A stretch of DNA of 64,000 nucleotides from Theristus sp. LFF4_11 (GCA_030248135.1 JASANC010003551.1:44288-108287), one strand, 5' to 3'; counted from the stretch's first letter, positions 27,846 through 39,937 are shown. Translations and numbers: made by a program. The notes: a model not told the origin generated them from the sequence alone.

Positions 27846-30282
27846 AGTAGTCGTTTTTTGTGTATCCTACTGCACAAGCGTTTAGTTTGTAAATGTTGTC
27901 ATTGAACGTCTTGTCATGAACAATGCCGGTGGTTTGTGTTCAACGCTAAAGTGAATTTGAATTTATTTCTCTGATTGGTCGTGTCGTGTGTGCCACCACA
28001 AGATATAGCTTAGTTTGTGACATAGTTTGTGCGAGGATGATTGACTTCGACTGAATAGTACTTGTTTGTTTTGGCACATCACAAATGTGACGTCCACATA
28101 GCCTCACATGTTAGAAGTTCATTGGCAACAGTTGCATTGTGCTTTGCATGTGTACCAACACCCAAGGACATGTGCGACCAATAATTTCACATTGCTCCAT
28201 AAGCAGCATTGTTACGCAATGTCGTCGGTTAAACATAAAATTTTTCCGACCGTTGTCACGGGCTTCGCGAGAAAAGATGATTTTTTATAAAACTTGAAAC
28301 GAGCTGTTTTCCATTTTTCTTGCGTCGGATCGATCAATATCTGTTTGTGGTCGAGTCTGACTCTAACTTTTGTGCGGCATTCCCTTTTGTGTCCATCCAA
28401 CTGCTCTGGCAGAGTGCGGCTAACCGTGCGTGTTTCGGTCCAATTGGTATTTTTTCATGCATTTCTTATACAATTTTTTGGTGAAAACAATCAAAAACAA
28501 CACGCTACAACCGTATATAGCTTGCAGTGCGGCGCTGCTCTATAGCTGCGGCAGCTGCTGAAATAGACGCCATCCACGAACAGCTCTGTATGCCGCGACA
28601 GGAAAGCAGAAATATTGATCGTGCGTCGCGGGTGTAGCTGTATGTTTGCAAGCAGCTGTGTGTCTCCTTGTGCCTGACCTCTAGTGGGCATTGCGCTACA
28701 CGCTGCGGCCATGTTTATTGCCGCTCGCTTGTGGTATGGTTGAAATGTTGGTTTTTTCTCAAACTCAAATGTTGCACATAAAAATTGCGGCCCATCTCTC
28801 CGAAAAGACGCTCAGCAGCCACATGTCGTTTGTTATTCTGGTTTATTGGTTTTTGCAGGGTTCTATTATCGTTGCCACTGAGCGCACTGGCACTGTGGAG
28901 GACTTTGCTTGGAACTCGAAAAGTTCAACATCGAAATTCATCGTCAGACGTGACGTTTACAGTGCACATGTGGTGTTTTGTAGTCCATAGCATGTTTTTT
29001 TTGCGTTCAGGATAATGGAACAACCGGGTAATTTTTGTCGGTAAATATGTATGATGTTTATGCTCAGTAAACTCAGGGCTCAGTCAGGCAGCTCCCCTGC
29101 ACCAATTTCGACGTAATAAAATTTTGTCGGTGCTTTGCTGGTGCTTCAAGTATAGCTTCTGTTTCGGTTTTTAAACGGTTTTCTTGGTTCGCTTTTATGA
29201 TACTGCGCCTGAAAACGTGCAAAATGCGTAATGGGGTTTGTTATTCTTCGCGAAGCCTACGGAAGTTCATCACATTCAGTTTTGAATTTCTCGAATATGT
29301 TTACAGCGAAAAAACATGATATGATTGTCATCTCTATACCAGCGTCTAATGACAATGACAGCTGTTGCAAATTGTCAAAAAAAGTCAAACGATGGTGTCG
29401 AAAACGACGTGAAAAATGCGGCAGTACAAACAGTCTCTTAAAACTTGTTTGTCAGTCTGACTTTTTTCACACGACGAGAAATAAGCGAACATTTACGTTC
29501 CGTTAAGTTCCTGATGTCGCCAGAGCACGTTTAATCTTTCAAAAAATCATTAGTCAAAGCGTGTAGGATCGCTTTCAAACACTGTCCAGAACCACCGGCA
29601 GCTCACTGAAAAGTGTACTTCCACTTTTTTCCAGTATTTCAATTGTTTTTTTTGCCTGAGTGACTGCAATGCTTGTACGCAAACAAAACAGCGGTTCGTA
29701 ATCAAAAGCACCCCTCGCACACCCTAGAAATATGAAGCTCTACATTTTGAGCCACGCTGCAAGGCAAAGTATGACGCCGCTCAGCAAAAAATTGTTTACA
29801 CAAGCCAGCAAAAAAACAGCGCACATTGTCCATTGGAGTAAATTACATTTTTTTTTCAAACCATGCCTTCTGCATTCTGTCCTGCCCATTTTGTCAGCAC
29901 ACTGAGTGTATTTGAACTGTTTCAATTCTGAGTAGTCGCATAACATTTCCATGGTACGTACCTTGTAGTTTTTTTCCTAAGTGCTTCATTCAGTTGACCC
30001 ATACATCTCAGCGCTTGGGTCCACCTTCTTTGTACCTCAGATCCACCATTGCTATTTAACTGTACCTGTTGCTATTGAATTAAACAATTGAGAGACTGAC
30101 GAAGGCTTGCGCACCAAACGCGCATCTCGATTGTTTTTGTCCACGTTCACAGTTGTTATAATCCTGCCGTCACGAATCATATTTTCTACCAATTCTACTC
30201 GCAGGTGCTGCCACCACAATAACAAAAAACGCGCTTCCAACAGACCCCGAGTCACTGATTGAGTTCAGTTCGCTTCAAAAGC
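27846..30282. other. No gene recognised; upstream of the innexin
   Basis: AT-rich sequence with scattered short frames on both strands. The frame at 29231-29506 (+) starts with ATG but has no recognisable motif. Confidence 0.5.
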
Positions 30283-33200
30283 ATGGCGCACGTCGTCACT
30301 GCACTGAGCGCCGGCAAGTTCTTCGGTCAGACGGGCATCGAGGACGACGTGGTCGACCGGATGCACTACATCTTCACGTCGGCCACCCTGGTGATGTTCG
30401 CTGTCGGCGTCTCGTGGAAGCAGTTCGGCGGCAAACCGATCGAGTGCAGTGTGCCGGAGCAGGTGCCCGGCATTGGTGCTGAAGAGGTAATACGCAGCAA
30501 TGGTGGTGATCAGCACGACCACAGCGACCACCACCGCCGACAGAACGCCGACAGAAGCCTGCGCGAGGTGTGTGTGCGCTGGTGCACGGAGCAAAAAAAC
30601 GCATTCAATCAATCAGAGTTTTGGTGTTGATCAAAGAGCAACTTTTTTGTGCACAACAATTATGCATTCTTTTTTGGGGTGCACGCTTTGATCTCTTTTA
30701 AGTAGATCATTTTGTAACTTTTGAAACATGAAAGTGAGTGGATTGCCTCAAGAGGCCCGTGTGCTGCCGCAAGAGGCCCGTGTGCTGCCGCAAGAGGCCC
30801 GTGTGCTGCCGCAAGAGGCCCGTGTGCTGCCGCAAGAGGCCCGTGTGCTGCCGCAAGAGGCCCGTGTGCTGCCGCAAGAGGCCCGTGTGCTGCCGCAAGA
30901 GGCCCGTGTGCTGCCGCAAGACGGCCCGTGTGCTGCCGCAAGAGGCCCGTGTGCTGCCGCAAGAGGCCCGTGTGCTGCCGCAAGAGGTTTCAATCAGGGG
31001 TGGGGTTTTGTTGAAAAACCGCAAAAAGACCTGCATGGCAGGCCCGAAAGTGTGCTGCCGCAGAGATTTCCTGTCAGCCTTTTGTAATGAATTGCTGCCG
31101 CAGACTGCTCAGTTCGTTCGCCTGGCGTCATCTGGACAGCAGTTGAAAACTGGACTATCATGGCAATTTATTTCGGTGTCTTTTTAGGTTTATCAATTTC
31201 AAACGTCTGTCCATCTGTAAAAACGTTTTGGACTTCAAAAGGTAATAACAGCACTATGAGCTGCACAGAAAAGCACAACGTGTAGCCCAAACAAAACTGC
31301 CGTTTTTCTGTTTCCGCTTCAAAGAACAAAGACCTCACAAACGCATTGTCTAAACGCGTCCCGGATACCCTTAAAAATGTTGTCTCCAATCTGGCACTTG
31401 CACCGCATTGGCTTCGTCTTACAATGTTTCCTGGTGTCGGTGTGGTCCCGCTGTGCTTCGCCGATTTGTTTTTTTTTTCTTTAATGATTCGCTTGCACTT
31501 TGATGTTCACACTAGTACAACAAAAACAACAAAATCGATACAAAATCTACCGATGATGTGTCAAACCGCGATTTCCTGTTTCAGTTCGTAGAAATGTACT
31601 GTTTCGCGCAAGACACGTACTTTGTGCGCTACGAGGAGGACATTCCACTGGGCCAGAGCGAACGCCGCTCGGAGGAGATCAGCTACTATCAGTGGGTGCC
31701 GTTCTTTCTGCTCGCGCAGGCGCTGCTGTTTCGCGTGCCGTGTATGTGGTGGAAATTGGTCGCCTCGCACTCTGGTATGTCATTCGCACACGTTTGACGT
31801 GTCATCACGGTACAGCGGCAGCAAAACGCTGCATTCTTTGTGATCACCAAGCAAAATATATGAACGAAACCGCAATGGGAACTGAGAAGGAACAAACTCT
31901 CGAGCGGACTGGTGGGCCCCGCATTCATGCTGCGTCTATGCTGCCAGCTAATTCTTCCAATTCCCAATTCCTTCTGCACTTAATCATTTTCAACATCATT
32001 CCATCAAAAACTATCAATTCTTTCAATCATCAGTCAATTTATCAGTAAATAAAAACCGCCAGAAGTGCTTCCAAAAGGCGGCACTAAACCGTTAACCGAC
32101 TGCCTTTAAGTCTAACCAATCAGCGTTCTAGATCAGAAGATTTCCAGTTGTTAAGCTATTCTTTTATTCAAAACAATAACACAACCTAAACATGGTTGCA
32201 GCCATATTTGATTTCTGAAACATTTCTTGCCACGTGTTTTCTTGACAGATGTTTCTACTGTTTGTACAGGGTGAGCCAAAAAAAAGGTTCCAATTCTAAA
32301 ATGCTCTCACTGGCTTGTGCTGAGTTGTTTCGAGCTGAAAATTGGAACACTATTAGAAAACATCTGGAGGTTTTTCTGACCAAATTTTTGTCATGGTATG
32401 TTGCCCCTATCACTCACTACAGCAAAATATCCGAAAAATATGAAAAATCGACAAATGTTGTAAAATGCAGAGGGTTGATTTAACTGTAACAAAGATCAAA
32501 AGAATGAACGTTGGTGACAGCCCGAATGTTCACAACACAAAAAAGGTGAAAAAAAGCAATATGAGTTTAAAGCAGCTTAGAAATGCCGAATGCTGAGTTG
32601 CATTTGAACAGTTTTTGATCACTCCAATGTTTCACTTCATGTCTGAGTGTGCGTAAGCGGTTCTGCTCAGAACAGATGCGAATTTATCTTTTCAAATCCA
32701 AATTGTGTTTTTTTCCTTTTTTAATGCACAAAATTTGCCACTCTGATATTTTTACCATAGTAGACTGGTTGTTTTTCTGCAGTGAAAGATGCACTTCCAT
32801 TTTCAGTCTTTGCTGCCATCATGGTTAAGTGGACGGCAGAGCAGCCCGTCTGGTCTGCCAATTGGTGGGAACATGCGAATAACTTTTCCACAGGGATTTG
32901 GCAATTTCGTAAAAGATTCAATTTGACACCGCGTGGCGATACATCAGTTTGGAAGATCGTTTATGAGCAATGATAAACAGTGAGATTATGGATGAACAGT
33001 GTTTTTTTTGTCAAAAATTGCTATTTTTTGAAAATTACACTGTAAAAATGAACTAACGTGTAAGCCAAAAAAATTTTTGATCACAAAAAACTCCCAAAGT
33101 GTTCTAACAAGTGTTCCAAATTTTAAAACACGAGGTCCCTTTGTTACAGCTAAATCAACCCTCTGCATTTCACATTTGTCGATTTTTCATGTTTTCCAGA

Positions 33201-36200
33201 TATTCTTCTGTAGTAAGTGATAGGGGCAACATACCATAACAAAAATTTGGTCAGAAAAACCTCCAATTGTATTCTAATAGTGTTCCAGTTTTCAGCTCGA
33301 AACACCTTAGCACAAACCAGTGAGAGCATTTTAGAATTGGAACCTTTTTTTGGCTCACTCTGTATTGTGCGCGCTCAGTGTGATAATGAAAAGGCACGCA
33401 TTCCAATTTTGTTTTTGTTTTCCTAATCATAATCACGTCGTCTTTTAGCAGCAAACCCACCCTCCATATTACCGTATTACCCCCAATAAACCCCCATGGG
33501 GGATTAATACGTCAGCGACTTTTAGGGGTGGGGGTTTATTGGTGGGGGGATTATTGGTGGGGGGGGGGGTATTTACAAACAAATTCTAGGGGTGGGGTTT
33601 GTTGAAAAATGGCAAAAATACCTTGCATGGCAGGCAAGAAAGTCGCAGAAACTTCTACTTTTCACAGAGATTTCCTTTTGTAACAGCCTTTTGTAATGAA
33701 ATTACCATTAACTCATCCCTTTGGGGCCTTTGGTAGCACAATTTCACCAATGTCACTGCATTCAGCCACTGAATTCGCTGGGTATGTGTTTCAAACAGAT
33801 TTCCAATTAACCCCCATGGGAAATTATTTGTGGGGGGGGATTATTCGGAAACTTGTCGGGGGGGGGGTGGGGGTTTATTGGTGGGGGGGATTAATGGTGG
33901 GGGGGGGGTTAATGGGGGTAATACGGTAACAGCTAATTTCTCAGCAGTGTAGCGCCGAAAGTTTCGCAGTAGTCCGAAATACACATGTTTTCGTTATTTC
34001 AACGCACATTCCACCGAATATTCCTCCGCTGGAGCCGCTGACACGTTCACCAAATTACCAAATCACCGAATCACCAAATCACCAATTTATCTATACCAAA
34101 TCACCAAATCACCAATCACCGTTTGCAGGCATCAAAGTGCACCATCTGGTGTCGCAAGCACGCGACGAGCGCAACATCGACCTCAACCAGCGCCAGAACA
34201 CCGTGCAGATGTTGACCGTGCACATCGAGAACGCGCTCCGCTACCACAGACGCGTCGAGAAGCGCAGACTCGTGCCGCACGCCGTGCTGCGCTTCTTGAA
34301 CCTGCCGTATTCGAGCGCGTACGTCGCCATCATGTCAGTCACAGTTTTGCGTTGTTCTTCTTTTGTTTGGGTCTTCGTTTTTTGTCATTCTGTTTTTTTT
34401 GTGATTGTTTTCTAGATTTTGCAAAAGATATAAAGTTCAAGGAATGAATGTTTATAAACCCACGATATCCAGCGTCACCAGCCTGAATCCCTCCTACTAA
34501 AAAAATAAATTGACGATGGACATTGTTTTTTTGTGCATTTTGATGGCCATGTCTACTAAAACCTCTATAAACACATCTCGAGTTTTTCTTGAAGCCAAGA
34601 TTACACTTTGCAATTTGCACATTTAAAATCATATTTGTTTGCTCAGGTATCTCTTCACAAAACTGCTGTATTTATTAAACGTCATACTGGCATTTTTCTG
34701 GATGAACCGATTCATGTTGTCGTCCGGCTCTGACAAATACAGTTGGTACGGCATCGAAGCATTCATGGATCTCTGGAACGGTACCAGCTGGGATCATTCT
34801 GGTCGTTTCCCTCGCGTCACCATCTGTGACTTTCCGGTAAGCGGTGTAAAATTCAATTCAATTCAACGTAAATTTTTTCAAACAACTTTGCTGCTACAGC
34901 TGTATTCAGTTATCAACTCTGCATGATGAAGTTCACCGTTGCTGTCACAATTAGGGTTTAACAGAAGAGAATGTAATAATACTGGTGTTCTGGTTCAGTT
35001 TTTTTGGCTGATGATTTTTTGCATTTTTAGTGGAATCCCGGTTAATGTTGTCAGCTTTTGATCAAACCAAAAGCACAACTAAATTATTGAAAATATGCAA
35101 AAGTATGCCGCAATATGCTAACGCATTGCCCATTGGGCAAAAAGGTATTTGTGCATTGTAGGTTGCGTTCTAAAGGACTGTGCTTGGTTATTGTACTGTC
35201 TTTGCATTGTACTAAACGATTGAGGTCTTAACACTTGTTTGCTTTAGTTTTTTTATTTCGTTAAATGGAAAATGCTTTGCAAAACCGACAGAAAACTGAC
35301 AACAAAAACGACTTGGATTACTACCACAGTATAAATCAAGCTAACATGTGAAAAGCGCCAACTTGAATTCCTGCTTGGAAACAGATACCGAAACCACAAA
35401 ACTCTGGACATGCTGTCGATTCTTGCAACTAAAAGTATGTCTGTGTTTGTTTTTATTTTACCTGCTTTTCATATTTTAGTTAGGCAACGGCTTCGACCAC
35501 ATGTTGACTACAGCACACTTACATTTTGTGGTGTCAAACCCGTTCTTGTTTGCCATTTCTTATTAACTGAAAAATATATATGTTTCAATACGAAAGTTGT
35601 CAAACAAAATTGTTTTTTGTCAAAACATTTTAAAATATCAGAAACTACAACATGTAAATGAGTAGCAAAAATGCACGATGCAAAAACCGTGTCTTAGTTG
35701 AAGTAACTATTGAAAATCTGTATTACAGGTACGAACACTCGGCAATGTGCAACATTTCTCCGTTCAATGCACTCTGGTCATAAACCTCATGAACGAGAAG
35801 ATGTTCGTCTTTCTCTGGGGCTGGTATCTTGTACTGATCAGTCTTACGACAACATCGCTTGTCTATTGGACAACTATACTTTTCACTCCGACCTTCAGAA
35901 GATGGTTTGTCGTGAGACATTTGGAGTTGGCCGACATGCCGTTTGATGCTAAAGGTACATCAGTTTTCAGTCCAACTGTAAATCATAGGTTTATTGTCAA
36001 TGATTGGCTGCCTTTGAAATGCTTACACTATTTTGTCCAACCAGCTTGATGCAGCCAATCAACATGTAAAACTATTTCAAAATTAAAACAAAGCCCCATT
36101 TTTTTAGTAAACGGGTGCCTTCAATTTCAGAAAGTGAAGCCGAAGTTGAGCGATTTGTATTTCAATTTCTGCACATCGATGGGGCATTCATATTGCGCAT

Positions 36201-38202
36201 TGTCACCGGTCACGCCGGCGTCGTCATGGGCACCGATCTAACGATGCAACTGTGGAAACGTTTCTACGGCATCAAGGACAAACCAAAGAAACGCGTCAAG
36301 ACCTCGGAAGCAACCAGTGAAACAGTGATACCGATTACTTCCACAGATGATCCGGACGAAAACAACGCCGACACGGTGCCGGACTTTACGAAATCACCAG
36401 TCTATCAAGAGGAGAAAGAATACGAGGAAGCGGTGGAAAGAATTCGCCATCGGAAGTCAATGAAGCACGAACAACAAATGCAGGACGATGCACTGCTCTC
36501 AGCGGTGGTGGCCACTGGCGCGCCAGGGAGAATGGGGGCACGAAGTCCAAGGTTGCCGATGATGATGGGCAATCGTATGATGCTCGCTATGCACGACCCA
36601 AAAGCACCGTCACTTGGATTGTCTGCTGTCAGTGGATCATCATGAATTAAATAATTAGGACAACAGCAATACATCATTTTCAGTGTCCCTTCATCGGTGA
36701 ATTTTTTCGTTGTGCAACACAGTAATAAAGAACTTCTGGTGATTTGAAAAAAGAATTTGACTACGGGTTTTTAGAGGAATACAGGACCAGGTACAAAAAC
36801 TGCTCGAATATAATTGCAAAATGTTTTTTCTGTTGTATTTACTTACTTGTACTGATCAGTCTATTAAAGCCTGTTTAGATAGAAAGATACTCTTATGTTT
36901 TTTGTTACTAATATGGGTGTTATGATACGTTTGCTTTTTAAAGTAAAAAAGTCGGAACTATTTTAGTGTAAAAGATTGCAATTTGTACATGATGTGTAAT
37001 GTGTGTGCACTACATCGTAACTTTTACAGTAGGTGTTGCAATAAAACTTGAACTTGTTTCATTGTCCCCTGTGTGTCGAAAGCGACAATGACATTCAAAA
37101 GTTGCATCGACCGGGATTCTACGCTTGTTTCAAAGTTCTATGGAGTTTCAAAGTTTCAAGAAAAAGAAGGGCCGCTGTGCTTTGTATTTGCTGCAGTTAT
37201 TGTGTATATTTTTTAATATTGCAGGTGCGAACGCTCGGCCAACTGCAACATTACTCGGTGCAATGTGCGTTAATCATCAATTTACTAAACGAGAAGATTT
37301 TTGTTTTTCTTTGGTGCTGGTACATCGTGTTGACCGTGCTAACCGTGATATCACTCACCTACTGGACCGCCGTCATAATAACACCTGCGTTCCGAAAATG
37401 GTTTGTTGTCCGACACTTGGAGCTCGCTGACATGCCGTTTGATGCAAAAGGCAAGTATTAAAACGGTTGCCTTTGATTTCGTTCCACATTATTGGTAGTT
37501 AGGATTGCCACGTGTCGACCTGTCTTGTTTTTAGCCTGTCTCATTTCGTCTTGTGTCTCGTGTTGTGGAACCCCCTCTTGCAACCTTACAGGTTACAAAA
37601 TTACATTTCCTGCTTCAGAAAGCGACGAAGAAGTCGAACGATTCGTGTTCAACTTTTTGCATATCGACGGCGCATTTATACTTCGCATTGTGACCGGTCA
37701 TGCGGGCGTCGTCATGGGCACCGATCTAACAATGCAACTGTGGAAGCGGTTCTATGGCATCAAGGACAAACCGAAGCGATACGTCAGAGACCTTGACAAG
37801 TCCGTAAAAACGGTGGAGAAGCAAACGGAAAAAACGTCTGAGACGGTGGTGCCACCACCCGCCATAGACGAGCCAGACACAGCCGACGCGAATGAACTCG
37901 GCGAGGTGCCCGACTTTACGAAGTCGCCCGTCTACAAGGAAGAGAAGGAGTACGAAGAGGCAGTGCAACGAATCAGAAGACGCGGCTCGCGAGCGGGTCA
38001 AATGCAAGAGCAGGCGGCATTGTTAACGGCAATTGTGTCAACGCCCGGTGGGGCCGGTAGTGGTTCACCGCAACAAATGGGCACACGAATGATGATGGCC
38101 ATGCATGACAAACAGGCGCCGTCACTCGGACTGACGGCCGTCACGACGGGCGCAGCAGCGTCGTCGCCGAACGAGACGCCGGTGAGGGGCCGAAGATTCT
38201 AG
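30283..38202 (+). CDS. Innexin with two alternative C-terminal cassettes
   Basis: Shared exons: 30283-30486, 31585-31774, 34129-34333, 34647-34836 (263 codons). Cassette A is 35729-35954 plus 36131-36645 (509 residues in total); cassette B is 37225-37450 plus 37619-38202 (532 residues). Innexin landmarks: VDRMHY before TM1, GGKPIEC and MYCFAQDTYF in extracellular loop 1, YYQWVPFFLLAQ in TM2, a TM3 in exon 4 (LLYLLNVILAFFW), and VTICDFPVRTLG leading to NEKIFVFLWCWY in TM4. Each extracellular loop has two cysteines. Innexins form invertebrate gap junctions and hemichannels in the plasma membrane. Each cassette supplies the end of loop 2, TM4 and the cytoplasmic tail. Both first cassette exons are 226 nt with identical phases, so the cassettes are interchangeable. 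Intron 2 is enlarged by inserted elements. Confidence 0.95.
30745..30988 (+). repeat. 21-bp minisatellite in innexin intron 1
   Basis: About 11-12 units of GAGGCCCGTGTGCTGCCGCA plus A, with one extra base near 30920. The period is a multiple of three, so several frames stay open on both strands. The segment following it (30989-31095) resembles part of the element at 33469. Confidence 0.95.
30989..31095 (+). mobile_element. Fragment related to the TTACCG element
   Basis: AGGGGTGGGGTTTTGTTGAA and the following GCAAAAAGACCTGCATGGCA and CAGCCTTTTGTAATGAA parallel 33583-33700 in order. Two TGCTGCCGCAG words of the adjacent minisatellite are embedded in it, suggesting the minisatellite arose from this sequence. 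Confidence 0.6.
32265..33364 (+). mobile_element. Tc1/mariner-like element, internally deleted, in innexin intron 2
   Basis: Ends TACAGGGTGAGCCAAAAAAA / TTTTTTTGGCTCACTCTGTA, flanked by TA, with inverted arms of about 235 bp (32265-32500 and 33130-33364). The core carries a 50-codon frame (32821-32973) beginning MVKWTAEQ and containing FRKRFNLTPRGD. This resembles the DUF4817-type helix-turn-helix found at the N-terminus of some mariner-like transposases. The catalytic region is absent, so it cannot move by itself. Confidence 0.75.
33469..33929. mobile_element. TTACCG-ended element with G-rich core
   Basis: Left end TTACCGTATTACCCCCAATA; right end TTAATGGGGGTAATACGGTAA, an inverted repeat of about 20-25 bp. 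Inside are several runs of 5-11 G separated by short spacers (33535-33575, 33828-33910). No coding capacity. Confidence 0.65.
34047..34122 (+). repeat. (AATCACCA)n microsatellite next to exon 3 of the innexin
   Basis: Degenerate AAATCACC units occupy the last 75 bases before the acceptor of exon 3, where a polypyrimidine tract would usually be. Confidence 0.7.
35729..36645 (+). CDS. Innexin 3' cassette A (alternative exons 5a-6a)
   Basis: Exon 5a encodes VRTLGNVQHFSVQC, then TM4 (MFVFLWGWYLVLISL) and the start of the C-tail; exon 6a the rest of the tail, stop at 36645. The tail contains GVVMGTDLTMQLWKRFYG, shared with cassette B, and then diverges except for PDFTKSPVY. The internal intron is GT-AG (donor GTACAT). 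AATAAA at 36724-36729 gives it an independent 3' end. Confidence 0.9.
36724..36729 (+). terminator. Poly(A) signal, innexin cassette A
   Basis: AATAAA 79 bases past the cassette A stop, well before cassette B begins. Confidence 0.6.
37225..38202 (+). CDS. Innexin 3' cassette B (alternative exons 5b-6b)
   Basis: Exon 5b encodes VRTLGQLQHYSVQC and TM4 (IFVFLWCWYIVLTVL); exon 6b ends at 38202. It is the same length as exon 5a (226 nt) and in the same phase. The 5' splice site after exon 5b is GC (AAAAG|GCAAGT) instead of GT; the acceptor is CTGCTTCAG. The tail is 23 residues longer than that of cassette A, with more Lys, Glu and Thr before PDFTKSPVY. AATAAA at 38348. Confidence 0.9.
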
Positions 38203-38347
38203 AGTTGAAAATGTATGTCAATCTGAAAAGGTTGTGAATGGAGTTGATGTAATTTTGTTAATTTTGTGACACAGCTATGCCGCATTCCAGCTTCGTCGAG
38301 ATCATGATGAGAATAATATTAGGGTACTGAAAAAAAATTGAGTGACT

Positions 38348-38353
38348 AATAAA
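38348..38353 (+). terminator. Poly(A) signal, innexin cassette B
   Basis: AATAAA 146 bases past the cassette B stop codon. Confidence 0.5.
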
Positions 38354-38749
38354 CTTTGTGTTAAAAGCCAATCACATATCCAGACTTTTTGGGCTGGGTA
38401 GCTTTGTAAGTAAAGTACTGACATCCCATACTTTGTTTGCAAAAAGCCATCAGCTCGATGACACTCGAATGCGGCATTTACGACTGGCTGTAGTTGCACT
38501 GGCCGCTGTTAGCTAAAAAAAGAATTGAAAACTACACCTTTGTAATTATATTGCTGCCTAACTAATTTGAAAGTCGCTCGGTTTTTCAATTTGCTTAAAG
38601 TTTATCTGTTTAAAAACATTTGAAAAGATGGATTTTGTTTTGAGGAACACAAATCTTCTGTGCACTTGTCCATTGTCCCCCTGAAACTAAATTAACGTCA
38701 GAACTTTTAAAAACTTTATTTTAATTGTTTGTTTCCACGAAATTTCAGG

Positions 38750-39168
38750 TGAAAATCCAAGAACGGCAACCTCACTTCATAACATTCGATTTTGTTGACG
38801 ACTTAGATTTTTCACAAGCGCTGTCGACAAATGATAATAAACGAAAACGATCCGGTAGCACGCAGATGGAGCGAATTTCGGAGGAACAAGAACGAGAGGA
38901 CAGAGAGCGACGGCGGTTTTCCACCGAGCTTGCGAGCGGACAACGACCGCGGTCACGGTCAACTCCTTGTTTCACAACTGACAACACTGTGTCGAAATTG
39001 ATACGAACGAGTACGAATGTTTCTCGGAGCAATAAATCGCCAGAGCGGACATACCTCGTGACGAGACGAGGCTTCGATGAGAGAACTGGGCCGCGATTGA
39101 ATGTACATGAGCCTGATAGACCGCGGTTAGACAACAAAAGTTTCAGTTTCGAACGAAGAAGGCGGTAA
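38750..39168 (+). CDS. Candidate terminal exon: Ser/Arg/Glu-rich hydrophilic tail
   Basis: A 139-residue open frame follows a good acceptor (AAATTTCAG|GTGAAAATC) and ends at 39168. The product is hydrophilic, with acidic/basic runs (EEQEREDRERRR) and many Ser/Thr, like a cytoplasmic tail. Its phase 0 entry matches the donor of innexin exon 4, so it could be a third alternative 3' exon giving an innexin without TM4. It could equally be the end of an unrecognised gene. No domain is recognised. Confidence 0.35.
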
Positions 39169-39937
39169 CATAAACGTAACGACGTGCATCTTTTGTGTTG
39201 TGAAAACTATTTTTTGCTTTTTTTCAAGTGCGTGCATGTCTGCTTTATATTTAACCTTCCAAACAATTGAACACCAAAGCTTTAAAATTGACATTTAGGT
39301 TGTCTTTTTACTTCTTATGTTATTTTTCTTTTAGAACCTGTTGCAAATTTCTTTCCGTTGCTCATGAAAATGCACAAAATCTCAAAACAAAATTTTTGTA
39401 TTTTTGATGGTAAATTTCACGTGAAAATTGTGCATCCGGTTTCTACCCGAATCTCGATGTTCTTGTTTGGGTAAAAATATAAACTGAAAAGATATTCTTC
39501 AAATTTTCTTGGTTCGAGGATATTTGTTTTTAACGATTCGATTGTTTGTTAAATTATAAAGCGCGGTTTAATGCTGCATGGCTCTGCCGTTTGCTCGTAT
39601 TGTGCAATTGAACTCGGATAGATTTTTTGTTTCTTGGTTTTGTATAATGTAAATTTGTTTTTGCCCTGTATGAAATTCTGTGGTACAGCTGTTTAAAAAA
39701 ATACTTTTTGTTTAACTGCTATAGCTAATATTGGGAGTGATATAATTGTATTTGTGATGTATAATTGTATCGGCAGTGATTCCAGAATTGAATGCAAATT
39801 CGCAAAAATGATTGAGCGGAAGTGTCCAACTTGCATATGGGCAAGTTTTGTGAAAACATTTGAAATTCTTATTTGAAAACTTTATTGCGTACTTGCTTTT
39901 CAGGTTCAAAGAACATTCGACACTGAACAATAAACTT

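Noticed and set aside
25992..27877. Repeated 66-70-codon open frames on both strands
   Set aside because: The 222-bp period is a multiple of three, so each unit repeats the same frames; no start context or domain.
30660..31187. Ala/Arg/Gly-rich frames in both strands around the 21-bp repeat
   Set aside because: Simple-sequence by-product inside innexin intron 1.
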